Shown: positions 48,744-57,225 of the stretch, in pieces
Layout of the letters: each line of letters begins with the position of its first letter
Numbering within the stretch: the first letter of the stretch is position 1
Source: Streptomyces tirandamycinicus
GTDB lineage: Bacteria > Actinomycetota > Actinomycetes > Streptomycetales > Streptomycetaceae
Direction: 5' to 3'
Assembly (NCBI RefSeq): GCF_003097515.1
Contig: NZ_CP029188.1
Location: forward strand, 2,730,501-2,794,500
Length of the DNA: 64,000 bases
Notes under the pieces: model-generated
Told to the model about the DNA's origin: nothing
Seen by the model: only the letters and a program-made list of their open reading frames with translations
Database searches by the model: none
Made by a program: the position numbers and the translations under genes

Positions 48744-51700
48744 CTATTGCATGAACGTCCTGCCCATGAACCATCCGGCATCATCGAACGCTTCAATTGA
48801 CACGGCGAATGGAATGTTGCTGCCTGGACGATAGTGTGGCGTCGCCGAGTACATGATGGTATTACCCCTCGAAACGTAATCGGCAATTTCCTGCTCAAAC
48901 TCGTTCATGGGGCCGTTATCGATGGCAGCTGTCGTCCTGACGAAGTTTTCTGGCGTGTTTCCTGACCCGCCAAGAGCCTTCGGAAGGAGATGCCCACGCG
49001 CGTCCCCATTGGCCCCGCTTACGAACCCTGGTGGCCGCATCCTGGTCGACGCCTTACCTCCAGTTCCAACCATTTGCGGGGTAACTTCTGCGACTATTCC
49101 GGAACGTCGCCCATCAGCGCCGATACTTCCGTAGTCGATTTCGCCGCCGCAGTTGTGCACCAGGACCGGCGCAGCCCCCGCCAGCACATAGTACGTGTGC
49201 TGGTTGCCGACCGTGAGGTTGTGGACGGTGGCGTTCTGGGCGGTCCAGCGCCGGATCGCGGTGATCTGGACGTAGGTGCCGGCCGAGGTCTGGAGCCAGG
49301 CGCCCGCCGTCAGGTCGGTGGCGTCGATCCATTCGCCGAGTTCGGGGACCCAGAAGGGGTGGCCGTCGGTGGCGGTGACGGTCGCCGTCCGGGTGCCGCT
49401 GTCGCCGTCGGTGTCGATGGTGACCTTGACGAGGTGCTTCTCGCCGGTGCCGGTGATCTCGGCGGTGACCTCCTGGGCGGAGGTCTCCCCGGTCTCGGGG
49501 TCGGTGGCCAGGACGGTGTCGCCGCCCTCGAGTTCCTCGATCGGCTTGGTGGTGCCGTCGGCCATCAACACCCGGGTGCCGGTGGTGAAGCTGTTCGTCT
49601 CGCAGGATCCGCCGGCCTTGCTGTCGTTGCCGCCGCCGCTGGTGCCGCCGTTGGAGCGGGAGGAAGCTCCGCTGGAGCCGCCACCGCGCGAGCCGCCGCC
49701 CTTGCCTGACTTGTCGCCGCCGGCGCCGGAGGAGCGGGCCGCGGAGACCTTCGGGGCCGCGTTCGCCTGGGCCGTCTTCTGTTTGCCGTTGCCCGTGTTG
49801 CGGGCGGCCTGGGATGCCCGGTTGCTGGTGGTCTGGCGTTGTTCGGCGGCCTTCTTCTTCCGTGCCTGGGCGGCCTTCTTCTGTTGCTCGATGCGCTTCT
49901 TCTTGGCGGCCTTGGCTCTGTCGATGGCCGCCCGCGCCGTCGACAGCACCCTCTTCGCCGCGGCCTTGGCCTTGCGCCAGGCACTGACCGCGCCCATGAC
50001 CTTCTTCACCGCGGAGAGGACCTTGCCGACCATCTTCAGGGCCTTGGTCCAGGGCATGGCGTCCAGGACGACGCTGGCGCAGGACCAGGCCGAGCCGCCG
50101 ATACAGGCCATGATGTCGTCGATGCCGAGGAAGTCCCGCAGGATCGAGCCGGCCGCGGAGGCGATCACCGAGGCCATGGACCGGTTGGCGTCCCGCTTGG
50201 CCTGGGCGACCTCGGCCGCCGACAGTCCGGCGCCCGCGAGCGCCAGCGACATCTCCTTGGCGGACAGGGACACCGACAGGCCGGTGGGGTCGCTGTAGGT
50301 GACGGGGTTGTTGTGCGCGTAGGCGTAGCCCCCGCGCTGCATCGGGTCAGCCAGGTCGAGGACCGGGTCGGCGGACAGGAAGCGTCCGGTGGCCGGCTCG
50401 TACAGGCGCGCGCCCAGCATGGTGAAGCCGGAGGAGTCGTCCCGCGAGGCGCCCAGGAAGCCCTGGTTGGTCTGCAACCGCTGCGCGGTGTCGCCGCCCG
50501 TGCGCGGGGCGCCGAACGGGTCGGTCTTGCGGATACGGGTCTCCATCCCCGCTTCCAGCGCCACCTCCGCGTACACCGAGCCCTGGTGGTCGTAGGTGAG
50601 GGCGGCGAGTTTCGAGGTGCCGGGCGTGAACGAGCCGTAGGCGTAGCGCATCACGCTGCCGCCGGGAGCGGCGTAGGTGCGCTGCACCTGCACCATCGAT
50701 CCGCCGGCGTTGTTCGTCACCTCGGCCTCGCCCAGGTGCAGCGTCGCCTCGTTGCCCCGCAGGGTCAGCAGTCGCGCCCCGCCCGGCGCGTACACATAGC
50801 GCGCCTCGTCCTGGGCGTGGAACCGCTGGGTGGTGGCGGACGCACTGCACGCGGCCAGCACCAGGTCGGTGCCCGCGCCCGCCGAACCGCTCGGCACCGC
50901 CACGCACAGCCCGGACGCCGCATGCTTCAGCGCCCCGGTCTCGTCCCGGGTCAGCTTCTGCGCGGTCGTGCCCGCGCACGGGCGGATCCTCACGGCCGAA
51001 CCCGCCGTGGAGCCCGCGGCGTTCGCACACCAGTCGCCGAACACGCGCAGGCTGCCGGTGTTCGCGTCGGTGTCCGGCGCGTCGGGGACGAAGGCGAACT
51101 TCTGCGCCTGGCTCTGGTTGCAGGAGTAGATCTGGAGCGGCTGGTCGGCGACGGCCAGGCCGGACTGGACGTCCAGGCACATCCCGCCGTCCGTCCGGTA
51201 CGCCGTGCGGCCGTTGGCGCCCTGGCCCGAGACCGTCTCCGGCAGCCCGTCGTACGTCCAGGTCAGCGTCTGCGCGTCGCCGCTGCCGCTGGTGACCGAC
51301 GTGGTGTTGCCCGCCGTGTCGTGGACGCGGGACAGGGTCTGCTTCACCTTGGCCCCGGCCTCGGTGGTGTACTCGCGCACCAGCGACGTCAGGGCGTGCG
51401 GACCGGCCTCGCCGGCTCCGTAGCCGTAGGTGGTCCTGGTGTCCTTCGCGGTGTCGCCGGTGAGGTCGTGCTCGACCATCGTGGTGCGCTCGGCGGACAG
51501 GCCGGCGTAGGCGTAGTCCGTCCAGTAGCCGGAGTCGTCCTCGCCCTTCGACACGTCCGCCGCCGAGCCGGCACCGCCGGCGGTACAGGCGTCCTGGTTG
51601 GAGGACGTCCACGCCTCGCTCAGCCGCCCAACCAGGTCGTAGCGGAAGCACTGGCGCTCGCGGATCCCCGCCGCGCCCTGCCGGACGGAGGTGATGTTGC

Positions 51701-54700
51701 CCGCGCCGTCGTAGGTGTAGGAGGTGGCGGACACCTTGTTGCCGGTGACCACGCCGGTCTCCCCGGCCTGCTGGCGCCAGGTCTCCAGCCCGGTCAGCTC
51801 GCCGGAGGCCTCGTCGTAGGAGGCGGTGGACCACACCCGGTAGGGGTTGGAGCCGAGGGTGGAGCGCAGGACCTGCCCGTACGGGGAGTAGACGGTCTGG
51901 CTTCCGTACCAGTCGTGGCCGGAGACGGAGTCGGCCAGGCCTTCCTCGTCGTACCGGTTGATGACCTCCTCGGCCGGCAGGGTGCCGACGGCGGGCAGCC
52001 GCGTGGAGTGCAGCAGTCCGGTGTCGGTGTAGGTCTGGGTGTAGGTGTAGCGGTCCTCCAGGCCGTACTGGTCGGCCAGGTCCTCGGGCAGCGCGGTCGA
52101 GGCGACGGTCGGCTGGTAGTCGCTGGTGTAGCCGCTGACCAGGGTCTGGGCGGCGTTGCCGGTGTCGGTGTAGCGCAGCGCCGAGTACGGCATGCCGACG
52201 CCGCCGCCGGCCTGGTCGTAGGAGTAGGCGCCGAGCAGCTTCCCGCCCGAGCCGTTCTCACGGGTGAGGATGGGGCGGGAGAGGATGTCATAGCCCGTCC
52301 ACACCGTCTTGCCGCGTGAATCGGTGCTGGTGACGGGGCGGTTGAGGTCGTCGTAGGTGGTCTTGGCGGTGCCGGTGTCGGGGTCGGTGGACTCGACGGC
52401 ACGGCCGATGGCGTCGTACTTCCAGCTCCACGCGGTGCCGTCGTCCTGCCTGGCCTGGGACAGCCGGCCGCGCTGGTCGTAGCTGAAGCGGATCGACTCG
52501 AACGCGGTGCGCTCGGGGTTGGAGAAGGTGTCGACGCGGGAGGTGCGGCCCAGACCGTCGGTCCATGTCCGGTACGAGGCCGTGCCGGGCGGGTTGATCA
52601 CCGTGGAGTGGTCCAGGCCGTAGGCGTAGGCGGTGCTCCGGTCGGGGGCGTCGGTGCCGTTGAGGACCGGGACCTCGGTGAGGACGCGGCCCATGGCGTC
52701 GTAGGTGTAGCGGGTGGCGTTGGGGACCTCGCCCGAGGTCTGGGGGAAGAACAGAGTGGTGTTCGGTTCGCCCGTGGTGAAGTAGGCGTTGTTGGTCTTC
52801 CACACCTCGCCGGAGGCGTTGTAGAGGGTGTCGGTGATCAGCCTGCCGCCGCCGGTGGCGGGCTCCTGCGTCTGGCGGACGCGGCCGAGGCCGTCGTACA
52901 GCGTCACCGAGGTCTCCACGCGGTCCTCGTGACCGCGGGTGCGGGCGATCACCGCGGCGGGTTCGCCGGCCGCGAGTTCGTAGCCGACCTGAAGGTCCGG
53001 CACCTGGTGGGTGGTCGGGTCGCGTCCCGCGCCCCAGGCCTCCACGAGTCTGCCGAGGGCGTCGTAGACGGCCTTGCTGGTGTGCCCGTTGGGGTCGGTG
53101 GTGGTCAGCGTGGTGCCGCGGCCCGGCTCGACGGTCTCGACGTTGGTGTGGCCGAGCTCGTTGGTCTCGGTCACCCGGTGCGGCAGGCCGACGGACGGCT
53201 GGTAGGTGATGGTGGCGGAGGCGGTCTGCCCCGGCTGGGTGGCCTTGACGGTGCGGCCGAGCGCGTCGTAGCCGGTGGTGCCGTTGGAGGTGAAGCCGGA
53301 GGCGTCGCCCTTGAGCGTCCAGGTCTCGGTGGCCAGCCCGCGGGTGGGTGCGGTGCCGTAGGAGGCGCCGTCGTAGGCGACCCGGGAGGCCTCGGTCAGC
53401 GTCGCCAGATTGTCGAAGGCGGCGGCGGCACAGGTCGTCGGCGAGGTACGGATCTGCTTGGTGAGGCCGATGAGGTGCTTGGTGGTGTCGGAGACGTACT
53501 CCGTCATCGTGCAGGACTCGTCGCCGGTCACGCCGGTGTCGCCGAGCATCTCGATGCGCGTGGGCAGACCGTCGCCGTCGTACTGGGTGGAGGAACTGAT
53601 CTTGCGCAGGGTGCGGGTGTCGTCCCCGGCTCCGGAGGACTTCGTCCAGGAGTGCTCACCGGTCTCGGTGACGCGCCATGCGACCAGGTCGTCCAGGTCG
53701 TCGCCGAGGACCCGGCGGGCGAGTTCGGTGGCGGCCAGTTCGGTGGTGGAGCGGCTGGTCCAGCCGGTCGCCGCGTCGGCGGTCGCCGAGGGGTAGTCGA
53801 CCTCTTCGGCGATACGGCCGGCGAACGCCCTGTGGTCCTTTCCGATCTCGGCGCCGGTGACGTCCTTGACGGATACGTCGGTGCCCAGGCCCCGGTAGAA
53901 GCGGGTCATGCCCTTGGAGCGCTTGGCCGAGGTGTCCTTGTCGTCGCTGCCGGTGATCGTGGTGACGGTGTCGAAGCCGGCGAACCTCGCCCAGGTGCGC
54001 CGGGTCTTCTTGGAGAACTCCGACTCGGCGAGCTGCCAGGCCGGGGTGCCGTACTCGTAGGACGTCGAGGTGGACTGCGCGCCGGAGATGGCCGGCAGTT
54101 CCTCGACCTGGGTGACGACGTACTTGTGGAACCAGTCGATCTCGTTGTCGACGGACGGGTCCGGATGCCAGGCGACCGGGTAGCAGAGCTGGGAGTTCTG
54201 CTTCTGGTCCGGGAAGCCGTCACCGGTCGCGCAGGCCCCGGACGGAGTGGAGTACGTGACGACGGTCTCGCCGCCGTACTCGTTGACGACGCGGCCGATG
54301 CGCTGGCGGGCGAACCCGGGTACCGGGTCCTGAGCGCCGCGCAGCACCCGGTTCGGCATGTACTCGCTGGACGCCTGGAACGCCACCGGGTTCAGGGTCT
54401 TGGACACGCCGGCGGATGCGCCGCCGGGCCCGTAGCCGGTGCGGGTGATCGACTCCAGCCACAGGGCGGTGTTGGCGCCCGTGGTCATCGTCGGGAAGGA
54501 CTGCTTGAGCTGGTAGACGTCGACGGTGTAGCGGGTGTCGGAGCCTTCCTTGCGCTGGGCGCTGGTGGAGACCTTGTCCAGACGCTTGCGGGTGAAGAAC
54601 GACGGCGCCGCGTTCCAGCAGTCACCGGTCGCCTTGCACTGCAGCGAGACCGGGGTGTCGTACCAGATCCGGTACTTGCCCGGGTCCTTGGCGGTGAAGT

Positions 54701-56720
54701 TGGCCTCGGTGCAGGCCAGCGAGCCCTCGGCGAAACAGCGCTCCTCCATGGTGAACCACACGCGGGCCGGAGCCTCGGTGGTGTAGAGGGAGTCGGCGCG
54801 CAGACCGTAGTCGATACGGCGCAGCCAGCCGCCGCGCTCGTAGCTGACCGGCTTCTTGAACTGCCAGTTCTTGGCGTAGCGGTTGGTCTCGGCCGTCCAC
54901 CACAGGCTCATGGCGTTCCCGGAGGGGTCCACCACGTAGTCGAGATTCCACTGCCATGCCTGGTCGCAGAAGGAGCCGGCGAAGTCGCCCGCCTTGTAGC
55001 AGGGTTCACCGTCGTGGTTGCCGGCCACCGGCACGGTGAACACCGAGCCGGTCTCCTCCTCGCCGTCCTTCCAGCCCTGCAGCCGGTTCCGTCCGAAGTG
55101 GTACTGGACCCCGTCGCGCGTGGTGACGCGCCAGTACTCGCCGTCGCCGTCGCCGTTGTTCAGCCCGGTGTCCTTGAGCAGCTCGACCTTGGAGCCGTCG
55201 CCGGAGGACGTCGTCCAGCCCTTGCCGGACTGCCACACCAGGCTGACGGTCTGCCCGCCCAGCGTCATCGTCGCGTTGTTCGAGCCGTAGCACAGGTCGT
55301 GGGTGGGGTGCTGGGCGTTGTTGCCGCCCGGTCGGGCCTTGGCGTCCTGCTTGCAGTCGACGTACTGGCGGGTGATCGAGCCGGGATGGTAGTCCCAGCC
55401 GTCACCGATCCACGACGCCTGGTTGTTGGTGGCGCTGGTGCGGCCGTCGACGGTCTGGGAGGAGTAGGTGAAGGCGACGTCGGGGGTCAGGCCGCCGGGC
55501 ACCTCGGGCACCTGGACGCCGTAGGAGTAGGTGAAGGCGCCGGAGGACGAACCCGCCGCCCAGTCGCCCGAGGAGGACAGCGGGGTGGCGGTGAAGTCTC
55601 CGGAAGCGGAGGCGCCCAGGTCCATGGCGCCCATCACGGTGGGCGTGGTCCCCTGGCCGGCGGCCGCGAACGCGGCGTGCCGTGCGTTCGCCCCACCGGA
55701 GGAGGACCGGGAGACCGAAGACGGAGAGGCCGAAGACGGTGAGGCCGACGACGGGGACGTCGAGGGCCGCAGTTCCTGCGGCTCGGTGTCGCCGGGCCCG
55801 GAGGACCCGGGCTCCGGCGCGCCGGCCCCGTCGCCGTCCGGGGTGATCGGCGTGCCCCCGTCCGAGGCGGGGTCCGGGACGGTGAGCAGGGAGACCGGGA
55901 CGACACCGGTCAACCGCCGCTTCGTCTCCTTCGTCTCCGCACCGGAGCTGGTCACCGCTCGCGTGCGGTCCACCTCGATCTCCGACTCCACCGGCACCAG
56001 TTCCGGCCCGGATGCCTCGTCACCGGCGACGGACATGGTGGACACGCCCTCGCCGCCGCAGTCGAGCGTGGCGGTGTCGGGCAGCGAGCAGCCCTCCAGC
56101 ACGGTGAGCCGGAAGCGGTCGGCGGCCTGGGTGCCGAACAGGTCGGTGAACGTGCTGTGGTCGACCTCGACGGCCACCGAGGCTGCCGGGTCCACCCCGG
56201 CGGGCGGGGTCACCGCCATCAGCACACCGGGCACGTTCGCCGCCGTGGAGGCGTCCACGGACGCGAGGTCCACCTGCCAGGTACCGGCCAGCGCGGCCGG
56301 ATCCTGCCCGTCGGGCACTCCGAGCTTCACCGGGGTGGTGCCGACCTGGACCGACTCCCCGGCGGCGAGACCCGTCAGGTCCGCGGTCTGGTCGGCCGCG
56401 GCGGCCCACGGAGTCACGTGCGCGGGCACGTACTCGTCGACCGGTACGTCCGCCGGCCGGGAGAGATCCGTGGGCTCGTCGGTGTCGCGATCGACGGCCA
56501 CGGCCTTGTCGAGCTCCGGCAGGTCCACCTTCGCGTTGGACGTGCGGTCCATACCGTCGCCGGGGATCGCGAAGGCCGTCCCCGTCATCGGAGAGACCGT
56601 CAGCACCGTGCACAGCAGCACCACCAGCCCGGCATACCGCAGCCTGCGCCGGGCACGCACCGAGGCCGGCACGGCCAACCGTCCCCGCCCCGACCAGGAC
56701 ATCCCGACCCGACGACGCAT
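48744..56720 (-). CDS. RHS-repeat polymorphic toxin with embedded ricin lectin, Hint domain and NS_2-type nuclease tip
   Basis: The protein has 2658 residues from ATG 56720, with GGGGGAG seven bases upstream. The signal peptide/anchor is YAGLVVLLCTVLTVSPMTG (about 29-47). Ser/Pro-rich and beta regions run to about 400. The RHS/YD repeats run through about 400-2140 (many DALGRL-, YDALGRTV- and YDYQG-like units). An RHS core end is GGYAYAHNNPVTYSDPTG near 2140. Inside the repeats a ricin-type trefoil (about 1845-1970) shows CLDVQSG, LQIYSCN, and later CVAVPSG. A Lys/Ala/Gln-rich linker leads to a Hint domain (about 2395-2525; CETNSFTTGTRVLMADG to YYVLAGAAPVLVHNC). The tip (last ~133 residues) has GDARGHLLPKALGGSG and TTAAIDNGPMNEFEQ, like Endonuclease_NS_2. 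The chain is predicted to be an exported nuclease toxin released by Hint self-cleavage. Confidence 0.92.
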   Translation of the reverse strand: MRRRVGMSWSGRGRLAVPASVRARRRLRYAGLVVLLCTVLTVSPMTGTAFAIPGDGMDRTSNAKVDLPELDKAVAVDRDTDEPTDLSRPADVPVDEYVPAHVTPWAAAADQTADLTGLAAGESVQVGTTPVKLGVPDGQDPAALAGTWQVDLASVDASTAANVPGVLMAVTPPAGVDPAASVAVEVDHSTFTDLFGTQAADRFRLTVLEGCSLPDTATLDCGGEGVSTMSVAGDEASGPELVPVESEIEVDRTRAVTSSGAETKETKRRLTGVVPVSLLTVPDPASDGGTPITPDGDGAGAPEPGSSGPGDTEPQELRPSTSPSSASPSSASPSSVSRSSSGGANARHAAFAAAGQGTTPTVMGAMDLGASASGDFTATPLSSSGDWAAGSSSGAFTYSYGVQVPEVPGGLTPDVAFTYSSQTVDGRTSATNNQASWIGDGWDYHPGSITRQYVDCKQDAKARPGGNNAQHPTHDLCYGSNNATMTLGGQTVSLVWQSGKGWTTSSGDGSKVELLKDTGLNNGDGDGEYWRVTTRDGVQYHFGRNRLQGWKDGEEETGSVFTVPVAGNHDGEPCYKAGDFAGSFCDQAWQWNLDYVVDPSGNAMSLWWTAETNRYAKNWQFKKPVSYERGGWLRRIDYGLRADSLYTTEAPARVWFTMEERCFAEGSLACTEANFTAKDPGKYRIWYDTPVSLQCKATGDCWNAAPSFFTRKRLDKVSTSAQRKEGSDTRYTVDVYQLKQSFPTMTTGANTALWLESITRTGYGPGGASAGVSKTLNPVAFQASSEYMPNRVLRGAQDPVPGFARQRIGRVVNEYGGETVVTYSTPSGACATGDGFPDQKQNSQLCYPVAWHPDPSVDNEIDWFHKYVVTQVEELPAISGAQSTSTSYEYGTPAWQLAESEFSKKTRRTWARFAGFDTVTTITGSDDKDTSAKRSKGMTRFYRGLGTDVSVKDVTGAEIGKDHRAFAGRIAEEVDYPSATADAATGWTSRSTTELAATELARRVLGDDLDDLVAWRVTETGEHSWTKSSGAGDDTRTLRKISSSTQYDGDGLPTRIEMLGDTGVTGDESCTMTEYVSDTTKHLIGLTKQIRTSPTTCAAAAFDNLATLTEASRVAYDGASYGTAPTRGLATETWTLKGDASGFTSNGTTGYDALGRTVKATQPGQTASATITYQPSVGLPHRVTETNELGHTNVETVEPGRGTTLTTTDPNGHTSKAVYDALGRLVEAWGAGRDPTTHQVPDLQVGYELAAGEPAAVIARTRGHEDRVETSVTLYDGLGRVRQTQEPATGGGRLITDTLYNASGEVWKTNNAYFTTGEPNTTLFFPQTSGEVPNATRYTYDAMGRVLTEVPVLNGTDAPDRSTAYAYGLDHSTVINPPGTASYRTWTDGLGRTSRVDTFSNPERTAFESIRFSYDQRGRLSQARQDDGTAWSWKYDAIGRAVESTDPDTGTAKTTYDDLNRPVTSTDSRGKTVWTGYDILSRPILTRENGSGGKLLGAYSYDQAGGGVGMPYSALRYTDTGNAAQTLVSGYTSDYQPTVASTALPEDLADQYGLEDRYTYTQTYTDTGLLHSTRLPAVGTLPAEEVINRYDEEGLADSVSGHDWYGSQTVYSPYGQVLRSTLGSNPYRVWSTASYDEASGELTGLETWRQQAGETGVVTGNKVSATSYTYDGAGNITSVRQGAAGIRERQCFRYDLVGRLSEAWTSSNQDACTAGGAGSAADVSKGEDDSGYWTDYAYAGLSAERTTMVEHDLTGDTAKDTRTTYGYGAGEAGPHALTSLVREYTTEAGAKVKQTLSRVHDTAGNTTSVTSGSGDAQTLTWTYDGLPETVSGQGANGRTAYRTDGGMCLDVQSGLAVADQPLQIYSCNQSQAQKFAFVPDAPDTDANTGSLRVFGDWCANAAGSTAGSAVRIRPCAGTTAQKLTRDETGALKHAASGLCVAVPSGSAGAGTDLVLAACSASATTQRFHAQDEARYVYAPGGARLLTLRGNEATLHLGEAEVTNNAGGSMVQVQRTYAAPGGSVMRYAYGSFTPGTSKLAALTYDHQGSVYAEVALEAGMETRIRKTDPFGAPRTGGDTAQRLQTNQGFLGASRDDSSGFTMLGARLYEPATGRFLSADPVLDLADPMQRGGYAYAHNNPVTYSDPTGLSVSLSAKEMSLALAGAGLSAAEVAQAKRDANRSMASVIASAAGSILRDFLGIDDIMACIGGSAWSCASVVLDAMPWTKALKMVGKVLSAVKKVMGAVSAWRKAKAAAKRVLSTARAAIDRAKAAKKKRIEQQKKAAQARKKKAAEQRQTTSNRASQAARNTGNGKQKTAQANAAPKVSAARSSGAGGDKSGKGGGSRGGGSSGASSRSNGGTSGGGNDSKAGGSCETNSFTTGTRVLMADGTTKPIEELEGGDTVLATDPETGETSAQEVTAEITGTGEKHLVKVTIDTDGDSGTRTATVTATDGHPFWVPELGEWIDATDLTAGAWLQTSAGTYVQITAIRRWTAQNATVHNLTVGNQHTYYVLAGAAPVLVHNCGGEIDYGSIGADGRRSGIVAEVTPQMVGTGGKASTRMRPPGFVSGANGDARGHLLPKALGGSGNTPENFVRTTAAIDNGPMNEFEQEIADYVSRGNTIMYSATPHYRPGSNIPFAVSIEAFDDAGWFMGRTFMQ

Positions 56721-57225
56721 CACGTAACTCCCCCACCCCACACCCCGTCAGAGGCGTGCCGGCGACAAACGAACCCAGCCCATTGCAGTGAACGTGCGCA
56801 CGAGTCACGGACACCGTGACGCACTGAGCAGGGGAGCCTTCACGATTCCCGCCACATCCGTACAGGTCACCTACAGTGATCGATCACAAGTCGGCCACGG
56901 ATTGCGCGACTGATCGGCCGTCAGCAACGCCACACAGCGGGGGAAGATCCACTTACGTGATCACTCCGCTCGCAGTAGGGCATTCACGGCACGCAGGGCA
57001 CACGCCACGACGCCCCCGGGGGCCAGATGCGACTTTCCGGGCATCACACCGCGTGATCGACAACGGATCGATCACGTTCCGGTCTCCCGGCGGGACTCGA
57101 CAGCGGCTTCGCCCCTGCGGCAGCTTGTGCGGGCCCGTGCCCAAAGACGCCCAGGTCAGTACCGCGACCGCCGGGGTCGGGGGTTCGGGCGCCGTGCCCG
57201 TCGTGTTCCCGGGGAGCCTGCCGTC
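56721..57225. promoter_or_regulatory. Divergent promoter region with three GATC-centred palindromes
   Basis: 505 bases without a gene separate the RHS gene and the DNRLRE/FG-GAP gene. Three palindromic elements share the half-word GTGATC: GTGATCGATCAC at 56876-56887, GTGATCAC at 56957-56964, and CGTGATCGA (57052-57060) paired with TCGATCACG (57068-57076). They could be operators for a regulator of both large surface genes. No clear -10/-35 pairs were identified. Confidence 0.5.

Noticed and set aside
52608..55742. 1044-codon open frame opposite the RHS gene
   Set aside because: Shadow of the RHS gene; low-complexity Gly/Val/Arg translation, no start signal.
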